Source: Streptomyces sp. IMTB 2501 (lineage in GTDB: Bacteria; Actinomycetota; Actinomycetes; Streptomycetales; Streptomycetaceae). Taken from it: 56,226 bases of DNA. Both the position numbers and the translations under genes were made by a program. Positions 31,894-41,301 of this stretch are shown in pieces (positions within the stretch are counted from its first letter, which is position 1; each line of letters starts with the position of its first letter). The stretch is from NCBI RefSeq assembly GCF_001953885.1, contig NZ_MQUS01000046.1, forward strand, positions 1-56,226, given 5' to 3'. Below the pieces are notes generated by a model, which saw only the letters and a list, made by a program, of their open reading frames with translations, was not told the DNA's origin and made no database searches.

Positions 31894-32806
31894 GCGACTG
31901 AGGACCTGGCGTCCAGCCTGATCGGGCCGCTGGTCAAGAAGCTGTTCGTCCCGGACGGGCCGGGCGCCGGGCTGGTCGACAAGCCGGTACGGCTGTCGGC
32001 GCCCGTCTCCTTCAAGGGCGAGAAGCGGGCACTGGGCGAGAAGGACGTCCACCGGCTGGCCGAGCGCATCGTGGCTCAGGCGGTGGAGTCTCCTGGGGAG
32101 CAACCGTTCCCCGCCGGGGAACAGCCGGCCGTGGCCGCCGCCCTCGCCCGCCGGCCAACGTCAGCTGAGCCGAGGCCCTGCGCGCCCTGCCGCGCCTCGG
32201 GCACCGGCCACAGCTGACGATCACCGGGCCCTACGACCTGGGGGACATCCTGCGGGTGCTGCCCGAACGCGTGGAGAAGATCGGCCTGGCCGAAAACCCG
32301 CGCCTCCAGGACATACGGCCGCTCACCGCCTTCCGCTCGCTCGAACGCGTGGGCCTGATGGACTGCCCGGAGACGGACGATCTCGCCCCCTTGGCAGAGC
32401 TGGGCCTGAACGAACTGCACCTGAACAACGTAGGCACGATTTCCGGACTCGACCGCCTCGCCACCTTGCGGTACCTCACGGTGACGACCGAACTGCCCGT
32501 CGGCCTGAGGACACTGCCCCCGTGACGCCCCACTGACCACGCTGGGCCTGGACGCAGGGGTTCTCGCGTCGGGCGGTCCGCGGCGGCCTGCTGTGCCGGA
32601 GCCCCTGAACTGCCCGGCGTCGGCAGCCTCTTCGTGACAAGGGTTCAGGGCGACGAGGACCTGTCGCCGCCGGCCCGGCTGTGCCCGAACCTGCGCATCG
32701 TCCGGTTGTACGCGAAACAGGCCGTGTCCCTGGAGGAAGCGAGGTATGCGGCCCAGTTCCCGAACACCGATGTGCGGATCCCGCCTGTCCGGCCCTACGC
32801 CTTCTG
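31894..32806 (+). pseudogene. remnant of a NACHT-LRR (NLR-like STAND ATPase) gene
   Basis: Pieces of one large protein are readable. In the frame continuing past the phosphatase stop (31894-about 32155): EDLASSLIGPLVKKLF, GPGAGLVDKPVRLSAPVSFKGEKRALGEKD, i.e. the N-terminal domain seen in Streptomyces NACHT proteins (parts shown). After a junction near 32160 another frame (to TGA 32525) encodes leucine-rich repeats: VEKIGLAENPRLQDI, FRSLERVGLMDCPE, LGLNELHLNNV. A third piece (about 32660-32806) is the C-terminus, ending VRPYAF. The whole NACHT ATPase core is absent. The start codon is missing too. So it is a deletion relic, not a gene. Confidence 0.72.
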
Positions 32807-32826
32807 AAAGAGCAGCCGAACACAGC

Positions 32827-32862
32827 GAAAGGGACCGGCACCCAAAGGCACCGACCCCTTTC
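32827..32862 (-). terminator. terminator after clpC
   Basis: GAAAGGG (32827-32833) and CCCTTTC (32856-32862) close a hairpin whose inner parts (ACCGGCACC/GGCACCGAC) also pair with wobble, giving a stem of about 16 bp, 24 bp beyond the clpC stop. Confidence 0.8.
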
Positions 32863-32885
32863 AACTCGGCCAATCCGCCGGAGGC

Positions 32886-35411
<2,526 letters not shown>

Positions 35412-35842
35412 CGTTAATCGCTCCTCAGAGCGGTCAGGCAGTGGGGGGAACTTCCCCTCCCTGTCCTTCCGCAGCTTAGTCCCGCAAGCGGGGACCGCTC
35501 ATTCCAACTGCCGACACCGTCCTTGGCCTCCTGACCCCGAACGCCGACATCTGCTCCAACCCGATGGTGCGAGACGATGTTCCCGCAGGCCAGGCAGTTA
35601 CCCCCATCGCCAGTACGCCGATGGCGAACGTGAGACGGCCCGACCTGCGTGTCGCCCCCTCCCACTAGGCATGTCTTACCCGCTGGGACCGACACTCCAT
35701 GCGGCGCGCACCGGTTCCCTCCGCTATGGGCGAACAACCTTGCGCCTCCCCGCACCCCCACGCGCCCCCCTTTGTTCGCACTCTGTGCGATCGACAGGAC
35801 ACCCAGCGTAACTTGCCGGTCGCATCGGCGGTTGCACTTGGC
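35412..35842. other. clpC upstream region
   Basis: 431 bp between the clpC start and the preferred start of the next plus-strand gene. It contains CCCGCAAGCGGG (35481-35492) and a CCATCG-N9-CGATGG inverted repeat (35604-35624), both candidate operator elements for clpC. An in-frame ATG at 35699 could extend the next gene to the left. Confidence 0.5.
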
Positions 35843-36568
35843 ATGGTTGGCCCGGCCCCCACGACCCCCACGACTCCCCTGGACCCCACAGCCCCCACGA
35901 GGCATCAGCTCGCCGTCCACACGGTTCCCCTTCCTCGCCGACCTCTCGATCCGGAACCGGAGCCCTGCGCTCCACCGGCTTGCCCGGATGCCGGGGCCCG
36001 CCACTGGTACGAGAACGATCTGGGATGGGCGACCGTGCCCGGACGGCCGCTGCGGCTTCTCACCGGGGTGCGGTTCGACGTCCTGGACGTGCCGGCCGAG
36101 GCGGGCGCGCAGGCGCTCCGGCATCTCGCACCGGGCTCGCCGGTGGCCCTCAGGGGCGACCGGATGGAGCTGCTGGTGGCCGCGGGCAGCGCGGAGGAGC
36201 TGCCGGGGCTGCTGGACTGGCTGGAGTGGAGCGCCGTGGCCCTCGACCTGGGGGTCCTGGGCGCGGGTGACGCGCTGGCGGCTCCGGTCCCACCCGCAGG
36301 GGTGACCGTGCCGGCGCGACCCGGAGCCGCTCAGCCGCGGGCCGGGTCCGTGCAGGGGGCCGCCGTATGGCTGCGACCCCCTGGTCCTGGAAGCGAGGTC
36401 GAGGCCTCGCTGCCGGCGATGCCGGCCGTGGGGCGCGAGGGGAGCGCCCCCGATCTCGTACGCCTGGTGGACACGGTGGCAGCACAGTGCCACCGGGTCC
36501 GGCTGCGGCGCCTGCGCGCCGGACTGCCGACCGCCTGCCGGCCGGTTCAGCCGTTGGCCTTCTCGTAG
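35843..36568 (+). CDS. SCO3374-type conserved hypothetical protein
   Basis: A 241-residue protein (289 if ATG 35699 is used) found beside clpC and lsr2 in Streptomyces, known in annotation as the SCO3374 family. The conserved part is ARHWYENDLGWATVPG, LLTGVRFDVLDVPAEAG and SPVALRGDRMELLVAAG (shown in parts), which resembles the N-terminal part of bifunctional primase/polymerase (prim-pol) proteins, without the catalytic acidic residues I would need to claim activity. Function unknown. The 3' end overlaps the convergent lsr2 gene by 22 bp. Confidence 0.78.
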   Translation: MVGPAPTTPTTPLDPTAPTRHQLAVHTVPLPRRPLDPEPEPCAPPACPDAGARHWYENDLGWATVPGRPLRLLTGVRFDVLDVPAEAGAQALRHLAPGSPVALRGDRMELLVAAGSAEELPGLLDWLEWSAVALDLGVLGAGDALAAPVPPAGVTVPARPGAAQPRAGSVQGAAVWLRPPGPGSEVEASLPAMPAVGREGSAPDLVRLVDTVAAQCHRVRLRRLRAGLPTACRPVQPLAFS

Positions 36569-36882
36569 GCCTCGCGAATGGACGCCGGAACACGGCCGCG
36601 GTCGTTGACCTCGTAACCGTTCTCCTTCGCCCAGGCGCGGATCGCCGCGGTGTCCTGATTGCCGCCGGAAGCGGCACGCGCCTTTCCACGTCCGCCCGAA
36701 GCACGGCCACCCGTACGACGACCGCCCTTCACATACGGCTCGAGAAGGCCGCGCAGCTTGTCCGCATTGATGGTCGTGAGATCGATCTCGTACGTCTTGC
36801 CGTCCAGCGCGAACGTCACGGTCTCGTCCGCCTCGCCGCCGTCGAGGTCGTCGACAAGAAGGACCTGAACCTTCTGTGCCAC
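36547..36882 (-). CDS. lsr2: nucleoid-associated protein Lsr2
   Basis: DNA-bridging xenogeneic silencer that coats AT-rich DNA. The 111-residue protein has the N-terminal dimerization beta-sheet (VQVLLVDDLDGGEADETVTF), a basic linker (GGRRTGGRASGGRGKAR) and the C-terminal AT-hook-like DNA-binding domain IRAWAKENGYEVNDRGRVP with the RGR loop. GTG 36882 is preferred over ATG 36897 because AAAGGA lies 7 nt upstream of the GTG and the family N-terminus is AQKVQV. It ends by overlapping the convergent gene. Confidence 0.97.
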   Translation of the reverse strand: MAQKVQVLLVDDLDGGEADETVTFALDGKTYEIDLTTINADKLRGLLEPYVKGGRRTGGRASGGRGKARAASGGNQDTAAIRAWAKENGYEVNDRGRVPASIREAYEKANG

Positions 36883-36949
36883 CGGATTTCCTTTCATCGA
36901 TAACGTTGAGGGTCAGGGGTGTGCGGCGTCCCGCCGTTTCGCCGCCCCT

Positions 36950-36978
36950 GTTATATGCAGTACTGCAGTACGTCGGAA
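36950..36978 (-). promoter_or_regulatory. lsr2 promoter with palindromic spacer
   Basis: On the minus strand: TTCCGA (36973-36978), exactly 17 bp, TATAAC (36950-36955). The spacer contains the overlapping perfect palindromes TGCAGTACTGCA (36956-36967) and TACTGCAGTA (36961-36970). A protein binding there would sit between -35 and -10. Confidence 0.65.
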
Positions 36979-37097
36979 AGCAAACCGCTTTTGCCGGAAA
37001 AACACAAACCCCTGGGAGAGGACCGGTAGAGGACCGGCGGACGACCTCCGCCCGGAAACATGCGCGTTTCGGACATAGGGCACCTGGGCAAAGACGA

Positions 37098-37631
37098 TCA
37101 CAGATGCAGAAGCATCCGGCTGTTGCCCAAGGTGTTCGGTTTCACTCGTTCGAGACCGAGGAACTCGGCGACGCCCTCGTCATAGGAACGCAACAGCTCC
37201 GCGTACACATCGGTGTCGACCGGTGTCTCCCCGATCTCCACGAAGCCGTGCTTCCCGAAGAAGTCCACTTCGAAGGTCAGGCAGAAAACCCGGCGAACGC
37301 CGAGCCAGCGCGCGGTCTGCAGCAACTTCTCCAGCAACTGATGGCCGACGCCGGCGCCCTTGAGGCCGGGCTTCACCGCGAGAGTGCGGACTTCCGCGAG
37401 GTCCTCCCACATGACGTGCAGTGCGCCGCAGCCGACCACCTCGGCGTTGTCGTCGCGTTCCGCGACCCAGAACTCCTGGATGTCCTCGTAAAGCGTGACC
37501 GTGGCTTTGTCGAGCAGGATGCGGTCACGGACGTAGGCGTCGAGGAGGTGACGTACGGCCGGGACATCGCCGGTCCGGGCGCGCCGGACGGTGATGGCTT
37601 TTGCGGAGACTTCGGGACGCTCTGCTGACAT
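37098..37631 (-). CDS. argA: short-form N-acetylglutamate synthase (GNAT)
   Basis: A 177-residue GNAT acetyltransferase resembling the actinobacterial single-domain N-acetylglutamate synthase (Mycobacterium Rv2747 type), which starts arginine synthesis by acetylating glutamate. Acetyl-CoA motif A: VRTLAVKPGLKGAGVGHQLLEKLL (core VKPGLKGAGVG); also CGALHVMWEDLAEVR and FGKHGFVEIGETP of the ArgA group. It lacks the kinase-like domain of E. coli ArgA. ATG 37631. The BlaI-type gene lies 9 bp upstream on the same strand, so they may be co-transcribed. Confidence 0.82.
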   Translation of the reverse strand: MSAERPEVSAKAITVRRARTGDVPAVRHLLDAYVRDRILLDKATVTLYEDIQEFWVAERDDNAEVVGCGALHVMWEDLAEVRTLAVKPGLKGAGVGHQLLEKLLQTARWLGVRRVFCLTFEVDFFGKHGFVEIGETPVDTDVYAELLRSYDEGVAEFLGLERVKPNTLGNSRMLLHL

Positions 37632-37640
37632 GAGCGGACG

Positions 37641-38087
37641 CTATCGCCCGTCCGCGTCCTCTGCCGAGCCGGGGTTCTCCTCTTGCACGGCTTCCTGTTG
37701 CCTTGGTTCGGGGGCTTCCGGGGTTTCCGGTCCCTGGACGATGCGTACGGCGTCCCTGAGGGCCAGGCGCTGTTCCTCGCTCATCATCCCGAAGAAGGCG
37801 ACGAGAGCGGCGGCCGGGTTGTCGCTCTGCGACCAGGCGTCGTTCATGAGGGCGGCGGCGTACGCGGCGCGCGTGGAGACGGCCTCATATCGATAGGCCC
37901 GCCCTTCCGCCTCGCGGCGCACCCAGCCCTTCTGATGGAGATTGTCCAAAACGGTCATCACGGTGGTGTACGCGATGGAGCGTTCCTGCTGCAGGTCTTC
38001 CAGGACTTCTCGAACGGTCACCGGGCGGTTCCACTTCCACACCCGCGTCATGACCGCGTCTTCGAGTTCTCCCAATGGGCGAGGCAC
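37641..38087 (-). CDS. BlaI/MecI/CopY family transcriptional regulator
   Basis: A 148-residue repressor with the family winged helix: LGELEDAVMTRVWKWNRPVTVREVL, IAYTTVMTVLDNLHQKGWVRRE (recognition TTVMTVLDNL) and the dimerization region GMMSEEQRLALRDAV. No BlaR-type sensor protease is adjacent. GTG 38087; no strong ribosome-binding site. Such repressors bind TAC-x-GTA palindromes; the TACTGCAGTA at the lsr2 promoter (36961-36970) is of that kind, but a link is speculative. Confidence 0.9.
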   Translation of the reverse strand: MPRPLGELEDAVMTRVWKWNRPVTVREVLEDLQQERSIAYTTVMTVLDNLHQKGWVRREAEGRAYRYEAVSTRAAYAAALMNDAWSQSDNPAAALVAFFGMMSEEQRLALRDAVRIVQGPETPEAPEPRQQEAVQEENPGSAEDADGR

Positions 38088-38219
38088 AGCTCAGAACAAT
38101 AGTGGGAGATCCCGACATTGGCCTGCCGGACGTGCGCTATCTCCATGAATAGGAACAAAAAGGGCGTACGACTCGAAGCCGCACGGGGATAGCGACAACA
38201 GCAGGCCGTCGGACCGAAC

Positions 38220-38399
38220 TCAGGCGTCGCCGCCGGCGGAAACCTGACGCGCACCCTCAGCGCGCGCGAGGGCGGCGTCGACGGCCGCGTCCTCCTTGGC
38301 CTTGGCGGCGCCGCCCTGGGTCTTCACGATCACCCTGACCACACCGATGAAGAACACGGCCATCACGACCGGAGGCACGAGCGCGGAGACGTAGTCCAT
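38220..38399 (-). CDS. 59-residue membrane protein
   Basis: MDYVSALVPPVVMAVFFIGVVRVIV gives one N-terminal helix (core VVMAVFFIGVVRVIV), followed by an Ala/Glu/Lys-rich cytosolic tail. Conserved small protein of this locus in Streptomyces. ATG 38399 has TGGAGG directly upstream. Function unknown. Confidence 0.78.
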   Translation of the reverse strand: MDYVSALVPPVVMAVFFIGVVRVIVKTQGGAAKAKEDAAVDAALARAEGARQVSAGGDA

Positions 38400-38611
38400 G
38401 CCTCCAGAGTAGCCGCGGCGACCGACACGAAAGGTACGGGGTACGCATACCCCCCTGCCCCCCTCCCCACCTGCGCCGCACCCCTTGCCGCCGCCCGCGC
38501 GGCGCAAATCCACCCACCCACGAACCAGCAATCCGCCGGTGGTGCTTTCGCTCCACAGGGGCCACCCGCGCCCGACGACGGGGCGGCACGGTGGTGCTGG
38601 TGGGGGAACAA

Positions 38612-38630
38612 GCCCGGCCGGAGGCCGGGG
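38612..38630 (-). terminator. terminator after the 38639 gene
   Basis: GCCCGGCC (38612-38619), 3-nt loop, GGCCGGGG (38623-38630), 9 bp after the minus-strand stop at 38639. Confidence 0.6.
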
Positions 38631-38638
38631 CGGGGCGG

Positions 38639-39328
38639 TCAGCCGGCGGCGAGCTGACGGGTGTCGGCCGGGTCCGCCGGAGGCGCCGGCTTGCGGCGCG
38701 GGAAGACCTCCCCCGGCGTCGGGATGGGCCGCTTCGGCGCCGCCGGCTCCGGGGCGGGCCGCTCCGCAGGCGTCGGCGCGGGCTTCGGCGCCGGCTTCTG
38801 CCCGGGCTTCGGCGACTCCTCGCCCTGCCCCGCCCCGATACCGTGTTCCGACTCTCCCGCGCCACCCGGAAGGGCCATCAGACGGGCCCGTGCGGCCGGT
38901 ACGGCGGGCGCGGGGGCGGACCTGGCACCTTGCGCGAACCGGGCCCGTACGTCCTGCTCGGCGAGTGTCTGGCAGCGATCCAGCAGCGCGGCCGCCACCG
39001 GGTTCCCGCGCAGCGCACGAAGCGCCGCGAGATCGTCCGGCGTCGGCCGGTGCCCGGCGCCCAGCGCCTCCTCCAGGAGGGTGAGATAGCCGACTGCGGT
39101 ACCCGGGAGCGCGGCCCGGTACCGGCCGAGGTCGGCCACCAGGAACGCGCGCAGTCTCGCCCCCTCGCGCATCGCCTCGTCGAACGACTCGGCGAGCCGG
39201 AAACAGTCCTGGACGTCGTCGGCGGACGCTTGGCCGGGGTGAAGGGCGAGGGCGAGGGCGCGGCGGAGCACACGCAGCTCCTCCACGCCGAACGCCATGC
39301 CGCCGCGGGATCCATATGGCGTGGGCAT
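38639..39328 (-). CDS. conserved hypothetical protein with Pro-rich tail
   Basis: A 229-residue protein. Residues about 10-125 are predicted alpha-helical and conserved (FGVEELRVLRRALALALHP, QDCFRLAESFDEAMREGARLRAFLVADLGRYRAALPG in parts: RLAESFDEAMREGARL). The remaining 100 residues are Pro/Ala/Lys-rich (KPGQKPAPKPAPTPAE) and disordered. No membrane segment. Function unknown; it occurs next to the coaX operon in Streptomyces. ATG 39328; ATG 39298 is a possible alternative. Confidence 0.82.
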   Translation of the reverse strand: MPTPYGSRGGMAFGVEELRVLRRALALALHPGQASADDVQDCFRLAESFDEAMREGARLRAFLVADLGRYRAALPGTAVGYLTLLEEALGAGHRPTPDDLAALRALRGNPVAAALLDRCQTLAEQDVRARFAQGARSAPAPAVPAARARLMALPGGAGESEHGIGAGQGEESPKPGQKPAPKPAPTPAERPAPEPAAPKRPIPTPGEVFPRRKPAPPADPADTRQLAAG

Positions 39329-39451
39329 GCGGCGACGCTACCGCTAATCGGACAAAAGTGACGAATTGGGCTGTTGTTTCGCCGCGTGTCGCTCCCTGTT
39401 TCCCTCGACCGGGGCTACGTTTCCCTCGGCCGGGGCCACATCATCGCGGCA

Positions 39452-39474
39452 CCGGCGCCCCGCACGGGCGCCGG
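39452..39474 (-). terminator. terminator after coaX operon
   Basis: CCGGCGCCC (39452-39460), loop CGCAC, GGGCGCCGG (39466-39474): perfect 9-bp stem 17 bp beyond the coaX stop. Confidence 0.75.
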
Positions 39475-39491
39475 CTCCCTCGCCGGTCCCC

Positions 39492-40289
39492 TCACAGACG
39501 CGACATGTTCCGCTCGTACACCAGGCGCAGCCCGATCAGCGTCAGCCACGGCTGGTGCTCGTCGATCACCGAGGACTCCCCCAGCACCATCGGCGCCAGC
39601 CCGCCCGTGGCGATCACCCGCACGTCGTCCGGATCGTCGGCGAGCTCCCGCGCCATCCGGCTGACGACCCCGTCGACCTGCCCGGCGAAGCCGTACACGA
39701 TGCCGGACTGCATGGCCTCGACGGTGTTCTTGCCGATCACGCTGCGCGGCCGGGCCACCTCGATCTTGCGCAGCTGCGCGCCCTTGACGCCGAGCGCCTC
39801 CACGGAGATCTCGATGCCGGGCGCGATGACCCCGCCGACGTACTCCCCGCGCGCGGAGACCGCGTCGAACGTGGTCGCCGTACCGAAGTCGACGACGATC
39901 GCCGGGCCGCCGTACAGCTCGACGGCCGCGACCGCGTTGATGATCCGGTCCGCGCCGACCTCCTTGGGGTTGTCGGTGAGGATCGGTACGCCCGTCTTCA
40001 CGCCCGGCTCCACCAGGACGGCGGGTACGTCGCCGTAGTAGCGCCGGGTGACCTCGCGCAGCTCGTGCAGCACCGACGGGACGGTCGCACAGATCGCGAT
40101 GCCGTCGATGCCGTCGCCCAGCTCCTCGCCGAGCAGCGGGTGCATGCCCATCAGGCCCTGGAGCAGCACCGCCAGCTCGTCCGCCGTGCGGCGCGCGTCC
40201 GTGGAGATGCGCCAGTGCTCGACGATGTCCTCGCCGTCGAACAGGCCGAGGACGGTGTGCGTGTTGCCGACGTCGATCGTGAGGAGCAT
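39492..40289 (-). CDS. coaX: type III pantothenate kinase
   Basis: Phosphorylates pantothenate, the first step from pantothenate to CoA. The 265-residue ASKHA kinase has the N-terminal phosphate loop LLTIDVGNTHTVLGLF, the GADRIINAVAA block, VVDFGTATTFD and GGVIAPGIEIS, all typical of CoaX. ATG 40289 lies 5 bp after nadC in the same operon. Being in one operon with panC, it links pantothenate synthesis to CoA. Confidence 0.96.
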   Translation of the reverse strand: MLLTIDVGNTHTVLGLFDGEDIVEHWRISTDARRTADELAVLLQGLMGMHPLLGEELGDGIDGIAICATVPSVLHELREVTRRYYGDVPAVLVEPGVKTGVPILTDNPKEVGADRIINAVAAVELYGGPAIVVDFGTATTFDAVSARGEYVGGVIAPGIEISVEALGVKGAQLRKIEVARPRSVIGKNTVEAMQSGIVYGFAGQVDGVVSRMARELADDPDDVRVIATGGLAPMVLGESSVIDEHQPWLTLIGLRLVYERNMSRL

Positions 40290-40294
40290 GGCCG

Positions 40295-41272
40295 TTACTC
40301 CGCCTCGCGCAGGTCGAGGCCGATGTCCAGGATCGGCGCGGAGTGGGTGAGCGCGCCGACTGCCAGGAAGTCCACGCCCGTGTCCGCGTAGATGCGCGCG
40401 GTGTCGAGCGTCAGCCGCCCGGAGGCCTCCAGCAGCGCCCGCCCGCCGACGATCCCGACGGCCTCCGCGCACTCGTCGGGCGTGAAGTTGTCCAGCAGGA
40501 TCAGGTCCGCGCCCGCCTCGACGACCTCGCGCAGCTGGTGCAGGGTGTCGACCTCGACCTCGATGGGGATGTCCGGGAAGTTCTCCCGCACGGCCTTGAA
40601 GGCCTGCGCGACGCCACCGGCGGCGACCACGTGGTTGTCCTTCACCAGGGCCGCGTCGGACAGCGACATGCGGTGGTTGACGCCGCCGCCGCAGCGGACG
40701 GCGAACTTCTCCAGCGAGCGCAGGCCGGGGGTCGTCTTGCGGGTGTCCCGCACGCGCGTCTTGGTGCCCTCCAGGGCGTCCGCCCACGCGCGCGTGGCGG
40801 TCGCGATGCCGGACAGGCGGCACAGGATGTTCAGCGCGCTGCGCTCGGCGGTCAGCAGGTCACGCGTGCGCGTGGTGACCGACAGCAGCTTCTGCCCGGC
40901 CTCGATCCGGTCGCCGTCCTCGACGTGCCGCTCGACCTCGAACTCGTCCGTGCAGACCACGGAGAGCACGGCCTCGGCGACCCTGAGGCCCGCCACGACG
41001 CCCGCCTCGCGCGCGGTGAAGTCGCCGGTGGCCACCGCCTCCTCGGGGATGGTGGCGACGGTCGTCACGTCCACGCCGCCGTCCAGGTCCTCCTGGATGG
41101 CCACGTTGGCGACGTCCTCGACCTCGACCGGGTCGAGCCCGGCGGCGGCCAGCAGTTCGGCGAGCGCGGGGTCGAGCCCGCTCTCCAGATACTCCTCGTC
41201 ACCGTCGGCGCCGCAGGCGCAGCCGTCGCCGCAACCGCCGGCGGAGGCGAGGGGAAGATCGTCGGTGCTCAC
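40295..41272 (-). CDS. nadC: nicotinate-nucleotide pyrophosphorylase (quinolinate phosphoribosyltransferase)
   Basis: Converts quinolinate and PRPP to nicotinate mononucleotide (NAD synthesis). The 325-residue protein has the QPRTase barrel with NILCRLSGIAT, RDTRKTTPGLRSLEKFAVRCGGG and HRMSLSDAALVKDNHV (parts shown). It has an extra N-terminus of about 35 residues with a Cys cluster, GGCGDGCACGAD, absent from most NadC proteins. GTG 41272 is preferred because AGGAG lies 10 nt upstream; GTG 41281 is the alternative. It lies between nadB and coaX. Confidence 0.95.
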   Translation of the reverse strand: MSTDDLPLASAGGCGDGCACGADGDEEYLESGLDPALAELLAAAGLDPVEVEDVANVAIQEDLDGGVDVTTVATIPEEAVATGDFTAREAGVVAGLRVAEAVLSVVCTDEFEVERHVEDGDRIEAGQKLLSVTTRTRDLLTAERSALNILCRLSGIATATRAWADALEGTKTRVRDTRKTTPGLRSLEKFAVRCGGGVNHRMSLSDAALVKDNHVVAAGGVAQAFKAVRENFPDIPIEVEVDTLHQLREVVEAGADLILLDNFTPDECAEAVGIVGGRALLEASGRLTLDTARIYADTGVDFLAVGALTHSAPILDIGLDLREAE

Positions 41273-41301
41273 TTTGGTCACTGCTCCTGGGCGCTGGGGT
41301 G

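Noticed and set aside
32256..32525. Stand-alone leucine-rich-repeat protein (start at GTG 32256)
   Set aside because: It lies between N- and C-terminal pieces of the same large protein in other frames and has no ribosome-binding site, so it is part of a pseudogene.
35699..35842. N-terminal extension of the SCO3374-type protein from ATG 35699
   Set aside because: The extra 48 residues are low-complexity and not conserved as far as I can tell; kept only as an alternative.
38461..38520. GCGCCGC...GCGGCGC hairpin upstream of the 59-residue gene as a riboswitch
   Set aside because: No conserved aptamer features; more likely GC-rich chance pairing or an extra terminator.
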